Of a stretch of 64,000 bases of DNA, positions 46,401-55,900 are shown piece by piece. Origin of the DNA: Plazaster borealis (Eukaryota > Echinodermata > Asteroidea > Forcipulatida > Labidiasteridae). Each line of letters starts with the position of its first letter. The stretch's first letter is position 1. Under the pieces are notes generated by a model that worked only from the letters and a program-made list of their open reading frames with translations, was not told where the DNA came from and did not search any database. A program made the translations under genes and the position numbers. The stretch spans positions 13,235,501 through 13,299,500 of the forward strand of contig CM037461.1 of assembly GCA_021014325.1 (NCBI GenBank). The letters are read 5' to 3'.

Positions 46401-47350
46401 CAGGCATGGCCAAATCAGCAGCACCAGACATGACCACATCAGCAGCACCAGACATGACCACATCAGCAGCACCAGGCATGGCCAAATCAGCAGCACCAGA
46501 CATGACCAAATCAGCAGCACCAGACATGACCAAATCAGCAGCACCAGACATGACCACATCAGCAGCACCAGGCATGGCAACATCATCAGCACCAGGTGTG
46601 ACTACATCATAAGCACCAGGCTTAATCACATCAGCAGCATCAGGCATGACCAAATCAAAAGCACCAGGCGTAACTACATTATCAGCATAAGACAAGGCCA
46701 CAACACCAGCACCAGGCATGACCACTTCAGCAGCACAAGGCATGACCACATCAGCAGCACCAGACATGACCACATCAGCAGTACCAGACATGACCACATC
46801 AGCAGCACCAGACATGACCACATCAGCAGCACCAGACATGACCACATCATCAGCACCAGGCATGGTAACATCATCAGCACCAGGCATGGCAACATCATCA
46901 GAACCAGACATGACCACATCATCAGCACCAGGCATGGTAACATCATCAGCACCAGGCATGGCAACATCATCAGCACCAAGCGTAACTACATTATCAGCAT
47001 TAGGCAAGGCCACATCATCAGCACCAGGCATGGCAACATCATCAGCACCAGGCATGGCAACATCATCAGCACCAGGCATGGCAACATCATCAGCACCAGG
47101 CATGGCAACATCATCAGCACCAGGCGTAACTACATTATCAGCATTAGGCATGGCAACATCATCAGCACCAGGCATGGCAACATCATCAGCACCAGGCATG
47201 GCAACATCATCAGCACCAGGCATGGCAACAACATCAGCACCAGGCATGATCACATCAGCAGCACCAGGCGTAACTACATTATCAGCATTAGGCATGGCAA
47301 CATCATCAGCACCAGGCAAGACCACATCATCAGAATTAGGCCATTTTCTT
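39688..47350 (-). CDS. Zinc finger / tyrosine recombinase-like / SANT multi-exon gene (5' incomplete)
   Basis: Exons read on the minus strand: 47350-44615, 44052-43493, 42427-41507, 41169-41134, 40727-40689 and 39917-39688 (stop). Every junction is GT/AG and the frame is kept throughout, giving at least 1506 codons. The order is: tandem 8-residue repeats, acidic linker, C2H2 and C2HC zinc fingers, a tyrosine recombinase core-binding and catalytic domain, Ser/Gln/Pro repeats, two acidic mini-exons, and a SANT/Myb-like C-terminus. The first listed exon starts in phase 2, so at least one exon lies upstream, perhaps beyond the satellite. Similar zinc finger plus recombinase proteins are, from memory, common uncharacterised predictions in fish and marine invertebrates and resemble Crypton-type recombinases. 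I infer a nuclear DNA-binding protein of transposon origin. Whether it is a live element or a domesticated gene cannot be settled here, and further exons in the 3' part are possible. Confidence 0.78.
40689..41169 (-). CDS. Two symmetric acidic mini-exons (36 and 39 nt)
   Basis: The first mini-exon is 41169-41134, coding DSEDEEFIPSAS; its acceptor is TTTATATAG and its donor CAG|GTTAGA. The second is 40727-40689, coding DTSDDDQQQIQPP; its acceptor is ATTTGCAG and its donor CAG|GTAATA. Both are phase 1-1, and both begin with an Asp completed from the G that ends the preceding exon. The same design (phase 1, acidic opening) recurs in the other two genes of the cluster. A SINE lies in the intron between them. 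Mini-exons this short are called only because splice sites, phase and acidic theme agree, so RNA evidence would matter. Confidence 0.6.
40877..41110 (-). mobile_element. Second SINE-like family
   Basis: On the minus strand: GGTTTGAATCCCGCCTCAGA, CTTGCATGTGGATTGAGTTT, TGCGTAGGTTTTCCCCATTG and CTCCCGCATCTAAAACTGAA. I remember this as a frequent echinoderm interspersed repeat. The 78-codon frame on it is not a gene. Confidence 0.6.
41507..42427 (-). CDS. Symmetric exon of Ser/Gln/Pro 12-residue repeats
   Basis: This is a 921-nt phase 1-1 exon. The acceptor CTTTGCTTTCAG precedes 42427 and the donor TTCTG|GTATGT follows 41507. It opens with an acidic start (DIPISVGEDDDDDL) and then about 23 copies of a 12-residue unit of the type SKQSRSQPSTSS, encoded by a 36-bp minisatellite (about 41550-42380). 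It ends in a basic/His/Ser tail. Unit variants (T, V, K or M before SS; R or S after QS) are mixed. The region is predicted to be disordered and rich in possible phosphosites. Because the exon is symmetric, copy-number changes keep the frame. Shadow ORFs of 308 and 250 codons in other frames are by-products of a repeat whose length is a multiple of three. Confidence 0.75.
41550..42380. repeat. 36-bp exonic minisatellite
   Basis: The unit is GGTTGAGATCTGGACTGCTT followed by GCTGCTTGACACGGAA, about 23 copies. There are two main end types (GACACGGAA and GACGTGGAT), clustered by block. It codes the 12-residue Ser/Gln/Pro unit on the minus strand. Confidence 0.9.
42428..43084. other. Intron of right gene holding the third tRNA-like element
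   Basis: Apart from the tRNA-like element and its complementary arms (from about 42700), nothing is recognised. Confidence 0.45.
42909..42981 (+). repeat. tRNA-Asn-like sequence, copy 3 (diverged)
   Basis: Same acceptor and GTT loop, with changes in the A box (TAGCTTAGTTGGCAG) and B box (GGTTCATGTC). It is flanked by complementary arms at about 42798-42839 and 43010-43050. Confidence 0.6.
43085..43475 (+). mobile_element. tRNA-Leu-derived SINE with (ATT)n tail
   Basis: Leu-like head (CAA loop, long variable arm), GGGTTCGAATCCCAGTCATG, GTGTCCTTGAGCAAGACACT, tail GAATTGCGCTATACATG and an ATT microsatellite (43439-43474). It ends 18 bp from the recombinase exon's donor. Confidence 0.78.
43493..44052 (-). 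CDS. Exon: tyrosine recombinase catalytic core
   Basis: The acceptor TTATTCCAG precedes 44052 and the donor GAAG|GTAATG follows 43493. Spliced to the previous exon (phase 2), it reads through in frame into MKELDMIYTRGKRGRKVP. Tyrosine recombinase features are visible: the basic hairpin GKRGRKVPILLP, STQMRKYTAT (second arginine, where the usual H-x-x-R is T-x-x-R), DHLGHS (conserved histidine) and DFYRL with the likely nucleophilic tyrosine. So R, R, H and Y are present, but the first histidine of H-x-x-R is replaced. The exon is split from the first arginine by a 562-bp intron, which is unusual for a freshly inserted element but common in captured genes. It ends in phase 1, matching the next exon. 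The fold is confident. Catalytic activity is unknown. Confidence 0.82.
44053..44614. other. Intron splitting the recombinase domain
   Basis: 562 bp, AT-rich, with a G-run at about 44234. It has a clean donor and acceptor. Plus-strand frames of 162 and 73 codons cross it but are antisense shadows. Confidence 0.5.
44615..47350 (-). CDS. Exon: 8-residue repeats, two zinc fingers, recombinase N-terminal part
   Basis: The acceptor ACATTTCAG lies just before 47350 and the donor AAA|GTAAGA just after 44615 (phase 2 in, phase 2 out). The first ~420 residues are an octapeptide array of the type PGADDVAM, encoded by a 24-bp minisatellite at about 46075-47340. An acidic Ser/Glu linker follows. A finger CLFCG..HLLQKH (C-x2-C-x9-H-x4-H) lies near 45700-45757, and a second, CPDC..KH..C (C2HC), near 45440-45500. 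The last ~250 residues are helical. They end in the motif NKRRAGE near 44620-44650, which fits the first catalytic arginine motif of tyrosine recombinases. A plus-strand shadow ORF of 393 codons over the repeat is not a gene. The non-repetitive 1.4 kb stays open with no stop, which argues for selection. Confidence 0.8.
46075..47340. repeat. 24-bp exonic minisatellite
   Basis: The unit is ACCAGGCATGGCAACATCAT plus CAGC, about 50 copies, with variants (GACATGACC, GGCGTAACTACATTATC) arranged in blocks. On the minus strand it codes the 8-residue unit. The length is a multiple of three and no frame-breaking indel was seen. Confidence 0.9.
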
Positions 47351-47524
47351 CTGAAATGTTAAAATGGTGAATAGATTAAATTATATCATATCAATGTTTT
47401 AACATAAACAAGAAATTTGCATTATGAACACAAAGCCGACAGTATACAGCATAACAGTGGACATTCCATCTCATGGGTAACTTTACAAAAATCCCCACAG
47501 TTTTGGAGGAAGTAAACAGTTAAT
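47351..47524. other. Intron or upstream flank, no feature seen
   Basis: AT-rich DNA upstream (minus sense) of the repeat exon. No convincing exon of the right gene was found between here and the satellite. Confidence 0.4.
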
Positions 47525-47564
47525 TATTTGGTCACATTGTGAGTTTACAGTCCTACCTCATAAG
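47525..47564. repeat. Degenerate edge unit of the 60-bp satellite
   Basis: CACATTGTGAGTTTACAGTC followed by CTACCTCATAAG parallels the satellite's CATATTGTGGGCTATACAGT followed by CATACCCCATAAG. The hAT element separates it from the main array. Confidence 0.65.
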
Positions 47565-48104
47565 TAAGCCTGGACGATATCACGATAATATCGTCACGAT
47601 ACGATATTGAAAACGATATCGTCAATATCGATGTTGGTTTTGAAAATCTCGATATATCGTGACAAAGACGATATTCTCAGAATATCGTCGATAATTCAAA
47701 AAATTCAACAGAACTGCTTGCGCAGACGTCGCAAACATAAGAAAACTTTGTTACTCCATGGTACATGGAGATTACTCGGATCACAACTTCGGCGTGCCAC
47801 ATGTCAATAGCTTGCCTGAGACGGCCCTTTGAAGGCTATAAAATGTAATCCGTCGGCTGCGTCTATGATGTACATGTGTATAACAATACCCAAGGTGTGA
47901 TAGTCGGCAAGCGGCGCTCAAAGACTTTCTTATCTGATCTTAAACTCGTTCAACTTGAAGGCGCCCGCACAGTGGTTCCAGGACAAGGCCGTAAATGTAA
48001 TTTAATACATCTTGCGGTTTTTTATTTTTTTTTTAGGGGTAACTTGCAGCGGAGGTTCCAAAGTTTTTGATTGAGAAAAGATTTTCAGTCGAGAGAGCAA
48101 CATG

Positions 48105-49040
48105 GGAAGATGGCAGCGGGACTTGAAAAAGGGTTATGATTATTTGCGGCCTTTGTCATTTGTAAATAAAAGTGTTGTTTTTTTTCTTGAGAAATTTGTT
48201 GGTATTTTGGAAAAATTACCTTTGCACTCGGAGCTTACAACGCAATCGCTGATTTGGCAGCGGGACTTGAAAAAGGGTTATGATTATTTGCGGCCTTTGT
48301 CATTTGTAAATAAAAGTGTTGTTTTTTTTCTTAAGAAATTTGTTGGTATGGAAAAATTACCTTTGCACTCGGAGCTTACAACGCAATCGCTGATTTGGCA
48401 GCGGGACTTAAAAAAGGGTTATGATTATTTGCGGCCTTTGTCATTTGTAAATAAACGTAGTTTTTTTGAGAAAGTTGTTGATATTAAGAATTGATCATCG
48501 CACTGAGGTTACACAACGCACTCGCTGATTGGCAGCGAACTTGAAAAGGGTTACATTTGCGGCCTTTGTCATTTGTAAATAAACGTATTGTGTTTAGTTT
48601 TTTTCTTTAGAATTTTGTTGATTTGATAAAAAAATGAACAACGCACTGAGCTTACAAAACGCACTCGCTGATTGGCAGCGGGACTTGAAAAGGGTTACAT
48701 TTGCTGCCTTTGTCACTTGTTAATAAACGTATTGGGTTTTTTCTTGAATAAAAACAAAATTACAACGCACTGAGCTTACAACGCACTCGCTGATTTGGCA
48801 GAGAGACTTGAAAAAGGGTTATGATTATTTGCGGCCTTTGTCATTTGTAAATAAACGTTTTTTGTTTTGTTTTTGGGTTTTTTAAAAGAATTTTGTTGAT
48901 ACTTGATTTGATAAAAAATGACGAACGCACTGAGCTTACAACGCACTGAGCTTACAACGCACTCGCTGATTTGGCAGCGAGACTTGAAAAAGGGTTATGA
49001 TTATTTTGCGGCCTTTGCCATTTGTAAATAAACGTAGTTT
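48105..49040. repeat. Seven imperfect ~140-bp tandem repeats inside the hAT element
   Basis: The anchor GGCAGCGGGACTTGAAAA recurs near 48113, 48257, 48398, 48532, 48675, 48798 and 48974, at spacings of about 123 to 176 bp. Each is followed by GCGGCCTTTGTCATTTGTAA. Subterminal arrays like this often bind transposase, which is an inference here. Confidence 0.75.
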
Positions 49041-49439
49041 TAATCTTGATAAATTTGTTTGTATGTGTGATTGCTTGTTGTTCTAATAGTTAATGTATTT
49101 TTATAGTGATAAAAAGGTGTTCGAAATACATGGTCATACACCTCGCAAAATATACTGTTTCCCGAAGAAAAAAAGATGTGAAAAATCTCCCTAGTCACTT
49201 TTCCACGGTCCAATGATACCCCGCAATGACTGCATTTTGCATTCTAACAAAACAAACTCCTGGAATTCAGTGCATCATTTAAAACCTTGTCCCCTTCCAT
49301 GCTTATCACATTTATTCCTTCAAAATCCCCACTCCCCAGCCCCGCCAAGAAATAAATAATAATTCCGCAAACACACCAATGACTCCCCAGGTAGAGTGAC
49401 AGTCAGCACTTGCAGACAGTCCAATTAACTACAGCCCGC

Positions 49440-49695
49440 CTCCACCTCCCCGTCCCTTTGTACGCCGACCAGGCGGTATTTATAAAGTAAAAATAGTAGG
49501 CCTCACACGAATAACAATGTATCATACCTCGCCCGCCCGCCCCTCCCCGTTCCTTTGTACGCCGACCAGGCGGTATTCACAAAGTAAAAATAGTACATGT
49601 ATGTACATTATCAGACATCGCTCAACAACCCCCCCCCCCTCGTTCCCTTGTACGCCGACCAGGCGGTATCCACAGAGAGTAAAGAGTATCATTAC
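49440..49695. repeat. Three copies of a GC-rich ~95-bp segment
   Basis: TTTGTACGCCGACCAGGCGG recurs three times (near 49457, 49554 and 49650; the third copy reads CTTGTACG), each followed by AAAGTA-like sequence. It is part of the hAT element's right side. Confidence 0.7.
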
Positions 49696-49941
49696 ATTAT
49701 CAGATGCCTTCAACCGATCAGATGGACGGACCAATAGGATTAAGGTTTTGCTCAAGTTGTAAAGCTTCCAGGAATCGTGCATGTATCCCCACAACGTTTA
49801 TTTAAGAGCTCGTTTTGAGCTATTTTTTAACCATTTATAAGGCTGTTTTTTACTTGAAAAATTTGGCGATATATCGTCATATCGGCGATATTTACCTGAC
49901 GATATATCGCCAGTCAAAAATTTCGATATCGTCCAGGGTTA

Positions 49942-52900
49942 CTCATAAGACTATGAGGGATGTCACAATCATGGTGCATATTGTGGGCTATACAGTCATA
50001 CCCAATAAGACTATGAGGGACGTCACAATCATGCTGCATATTGTGGGCTATACAGTCATACCCAATAAGACTATGAGGGACGTCACAATCATGCTGCATA
50101 TTGTGGGCTATACAGTCATACCCCACAAGACTATGAGGGATGTCACAATCATGCTGCATGTTGTGGGCTATACAGTCATACCCCACAAGACTATGAGGGA
50201 TGTCACAATCATGCTGCATATTGTGGGCTATACAGTCATACCCCATAAGACTATGAGGGACGTCACAATCATGCTGCATATTGTGGGCTATACAGTCATA
50301 CCCCACAAGACTATGAGGTATGTCACAATCATGCTGCATATTGTGGGCTATACAGTCATACCCCATAAGACTATGAGGGATGTCACAATCATGCTGCATA
50401 TTGTGGGCTATACAGTCATACCCCATAAGACTATGAGGGATGTCACAATCATGCTGCATATTGTGGGCTATACAGTCATACCCCATAAGACTATGAGGGA
50501 TGTCACAATCATGCTGCATATTGTGGGCTATACAGTCATACCCCATAAGACTATGAGGGATGTCACAATCATGCTGCATATTGTGGGCTATACAGTCATA
50601 CCCCATAAGACTATGAGGGATGTCACAATCATGCTGCATATTGTGGGCTATACAGTCATACCCCACAAGACTATGAGGATGTCACAATCATGCTGCATAT
50701 TGTGGGCTATACAGTCATACCCCACAAGACTATGAGGGATGTCACAATCATGCTGCATATTGTGGGCTATACAGTCATACCCCATAAGACTATGAGGGAT
50801 GTCACAATCATGCTGCATATTGTGGGCTATACAGTCATACCCCACAAGACTATGAGGGATGTCACAATCATGCTGCATATTGTGGGCTATACAGTCATAC
50901 CCCATAAGACTATGAGGAATGTCACAATCATGCTGCATATTGTGGGCTATACAGTCATACCCCATAAGACTATGAGGGATGTCACAATCATGCTGCATAT
51001 TGTGGGCTATACAGTCATACCCCACAAGACTATGAGGGATGTCACAATCATGCTGCATATTGTGGGCTATACAGTCATACCCCATAAGACTATGAGGGAT
51101 GTCACAATCATGCTGCATATTGTGGGCTATACAGTCATACCCCACAAGACTATGAGGGATGTCACAATCATGCTGCATGTTGTGGGCTATACAGTCATAC
51201 CCCACAAGACTATGAGGATGTCACAATCATGCTGCATGTTGTGGGCTATACAGTCATACCCCACAAGACTATGAGGGATGTCACAATCATGCTGCATATT
51301 GTGGGCTATACAGTCATACCCCACAAGACTATGAGGGATGTCACAATCATGCTGCATATTGTGGGCTATACAGTCATACCCCATAAGACTATGAGGGATG
51401 TCACAATCATGCTGCATATTGTGGGCTATACAGTCATACCCCACAAGACTATGAGGGATGTCACAATCATGCTGCATATTGTGGGCTATACAGTCATACC
51501 CCACAAGACTATGAGGGATGTCACAATCATGCTGCATATTGTGGGCTATACAGTCATACCCCATAAGACTATGAGGGATGTCACAATCATGCTGCATATT
51601 GTGGGCTATACAGTCATACCCCACAAGACTATGAGGGATGTCACAATCATGCTGCATATTGTGGGCTATACAGTCATACCCCATGAGACTATGGGGATGT
51701 CACAATCATGCTGCATATTGTGGGCTATACAGTCATACCCCATAAGACTATGGGGATGTCACAATCATGCTGCATATTGTGGGCTATACAGTCATACCCC
51801 ATAAGACTATGAGGGATGTCACAATCATGCTGCATATTGTGGGCTATACAGTCATACCCCATAAGACTATGAGGGATGTCACAATCATGCTGCATATTGT
51901 GGGCTATACAGTCATACCCCACAAGACTATGAGGGATGTCACAATCATGCTGCATATTGTGGGCTATACAGTCATACCCCACAAGACTATGAGGGATGTC
52001 ACAATCATGCTGCATATTGTGGGCTATACAGTCATACCCCATAAGACTATGAGGGATGTCACAATCATGCTGCATATTGTGGGCTATACAGTCATACCCC
52101 ACAAGACTATGAGGGATGTCACAATCATGCTGTATATTGTGGGCTATACAGTCATACCCCATAAGACTATGAGGAATGTCACAATCATGCTGCATATTGT
52201 GGGCTATACAGTCATACCCCATAAGACTATGAGGGATGTCACAATCATGCTGCATATTCTGGGCTATACAGTCATACCCCACAAGACTATGAGGGATGTC
52301 ACAATCATGCTGCATATTGTGGGCTATACAGTCATACCCCATAAGACTATGAGGGATGTCACAATCATGCTGCATATTGTGGGCTATACAGTCATACCCC
52401 ATAAGACTATGAGGGATGTCACAATCATGCTGCATATTGTGGGCTATACAGTCATACCCCACAAGACTATGAGGGATGTCACAATCATGCTGCATATTGT
52501 GGGCTATACAGTCATACCCCACAAGACTATGAGGGATGTCACAATCATGCTGCATATTGTGGGCTATACAGTCATACCCCATAAGACTATGAGGGATGTC
52601 ACAATCATGCTGCATATTGTGGGCTATACAGTCATACCCCACAAGACTATGAGGGATGTCACAATCATGCTGCATATTGTGGGCTATACAGTCATACCCC
52701 ATAAGACTATGAGGGATGTCACAATCATGCTGCATATTGTGGGCTATACAGTCATACCCCATAAGACTATGAGGGATGTCACAATCATGCTGCATATTGT
52801 GGGCTATACAGTCATACCCCACAAGACTATGAGGGATGTCACAATCATGCTGCATGTTGTGGGCTATACAGTCATACCCCACAAGACTATGAGGGATGTC

Positions 52901-55900
52901 ACAATCATGCTGCATATTGTGGGCTATACAGTCATACCCCACAAGACTATGAGGGATGTCACAATCATGCTGCATATTGTGGGCTATACAGTCATACCCC
53001 ACAAGACTATGAGGGATGTCACAATCATGCTGCATATTGTGGGCTATACAGTCATACCCCATAAGACTATGAGGGATGTCACAATCATGCTGCATATTGT
53101 GGGCTATACAGTCATACCCCACAAGACTATGAGGGATGTCACAATCATGCTGCATATTGTGGGCTATACAGTCATACCCCATAAGACTATGAGGGATGTC
53201 ACAATCATGCTGCATATTGTGGGCTATACAGTCATACCCCATAAGACTATGAGGGATGTCACAATCATGCTGCATATTGTGGGCTATACAGTCATACCCC
53301 ATAAGACTATGAGGGATGTCACAATCATGCTGCATATTGTGGGCTATACAGTCATACCCCACAAGACTATGAGGGATGTCACAATCATGCTGCATATTGT
53401 GGGCTATACAGTCATACCCCACAAGACTATGAGGGATGTCACAATCATGCTGCATATTGTGGGCTATACAGTCATACCCCACAAGACTATGAGGGATGTC
53501 ACAATCATGCTGCATATTGTGGGCTATACAGTCATACCCCATAAGACTATGAGGGATGTCACAATCATGCTGCATATTGTGGGCTATACAGTCATACCCC
53601 ACAAGACTATGAGGGATGTCACAATCATGCTGCATATTGTGGGCTATACAGTCATACCCCATAAGACTATGAGGGATGTCACAATCATGCTGCATATTGT
53701 GGGCTATACAGTCATACCCCATAAGACTATGAGGGATGTCACAATCATGCTGCATATTGTGGGCTATACAGTCATACCCCACAAGACTATGAGGGATGTC
53801 ACAATCATGCTGCATATTGTGGGCTATACAGTCATACCCCATAAGACTATGAGGGATGTCACAATCATGCTGCATATTGTGGGCTATACAGTCATACCCC
53901 ATAAGACTATGAGGGATGTCACAATCATGCTGCATATTGTGGGCTATACAGTCATACCCCACAAGACTATGAGGGATGTCACAATCATGCTGCATATTGT
54001 GGGCTATACAGTCATACCCCACAAGACTATGAGGGATGTCACAATCATGCTGCATATTGTGGGCTATACAGTCATACCCCATAAGACTATGAGGGATGTC
54101 ACAATCATGCTGCATATTGTGGGCTATACAGTCATACCCCACAAGACTATGAGGATGTCACAATCATGCTGCATATTGTGGGCTATACAGTCATACCCCA
54201 CAAGACTATGAGGGATGTCACAATCATGCTGCATATTGTGGGCTATACAGTCATACCCCATAAGACTATGAGGGATGTCACAATCATGCTGCATATTGTG
54301 GGCTATACAGTCATACCCCACAAGACTATGAGGGATGTCACAATCATGCTGCATATTGTGGGCTATACAGTCATACCCCATAAGACTATGAGGGATGTCA
54401 CAATCATGCTGCATATTGTGGGCTATACAGTCATACCCCACAAGACTATGAGGGATGTCACAATCATGCTGCATATTGTGGGCTATACAGTCATACCCCA
54501 CAAGACTATGAGGGATGTCACAATCATGCTGCATATTGTGGGCTATACAGTCATACCCCATAAGACTGTGGGATGTCACAATCATGCTGCATATTGTGGG
54601 CTATACAGTCATACCCCATAAGACTATGAGGGATGTCACAATCATGCTGCATATTGTGGGCTATACAGTCATACCCCACAAGACTATGAGGGATGTCACA
54701 ATCATGCTGCATATTGTGGGCTATACAGTCATACCCCATAAGACTATGAGGGATGTCACAATCATGCTGCATATTGTGGGCTATACAGTCATACCCCACA
54801 AGACTATGAGGGATGTCACAATCATGCTGCATATTGTGGGCTATACAGTCATACCCCACAAGACTATGAGGGATGTCACAATCATGCTGCATATTGTGGG
54901 CTATACAGTCATACCCCATAAGACTATGAGGGATGTCACAATCATGCTGCATATTGTGGGCTATACAGTCATACCCCACAAGACTATGAGGGATGTCACA
55001 ATCATGCTGCATATTGTGGGCTATACAGTCATACCCCATAAGACTATGAGGGATGTCACAATCATGCTGCATATTGTGGGCTATACAGTCATACCCCATA
55101 AGACTATGAGGGATGTCACAATCATGCTGCATATTGTGGGCTATACAGTCATACCCCACAAGACTATGAGGGATGTCACAATCATGCTGCATATTGTGGG
55201 CTATACAGTCATACCCCACAAGACTATGAGGGATGTCACAATCATGCTGCATATTGTGGGCTATACAGTCATACCCCATAAGACTATGAGGGATGTCACA
55301 ATCATGCTGCATATTGTGGGCTATACAGTCATACCCCATAAGACTATGAGGATGTCACAATCATGCTGCATATTGTGGGCTATACAGTCATACCCCACAA
55401 GACTATGAGGGATGTCACAATCATGCTGCATATTGTGGGCTATACAGTCATACCCCATAAGACTATGAGGGATGTCACAATCATGCTGCATATTGTGGGC
55501 TATACAGTCATACCCCACAAGACTATGAGGGATGTCACAATCATGCTGCATATTGTGGGCTATACAGTCATACCCCACAAGACTATGAGGGATGTCACAA
55601 TCATGCTGCATATTGTGGGCTATACAGTCATACCCCATAAGACTATGAGGGATGTCACAATCATGCTGCATATTGTGGGCTATACAGTCATACCCCATAA
55701 GACTATGAGGGATGTCACAATCATGCTGCATATTGTGGGCTATACAGTCATACCCCACAAGACTATGAGGGATGTCACAATCATGCTGCATATTGTGGGC
55801 TATACAGTCATACCCCATAAGACTATGAGGGATGTCACAATCATGCTGCATATTGTGGGCTATACAGTCATACCCCACAAGACTATGAGGATGTCACAAT

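Larger units (their letters stand above)
47565..49941. mobile_element. hAT-type element, non-autonomous, with perfect 8-bp target duplication
   Basis: The terminal inverted repeats are TAAGCCTGGACGATATC at 47565 and its near-complement ending at 49941. Further GATATATCG/CGATATATCG motifs lie inside both ends. The flanks carry the same octamer CTCATAAG (47557-47564 and 49942-49949). An 8-bp duplication is the hAT hallmark. No transposase frame is visible. The inside holds a ~140-bp tandem repeat and a GC-rich triplicated segment. The left flank is a degenerate 60-bp satellite unit, so insertion was into the satellite edge. Confidence 0.8.

Noticed and set aside
46189..47370. Plus-strand ORFs of 393 and 214 codons and minus-strand ORFs of 154 and 101 codons over the 24-bp array
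   Set aside because: They are shadow frames of a multiple-of-three repeat. Only the minus-strand frame that continues into zinc fingers and recombinase has non-repeat coding sequence.
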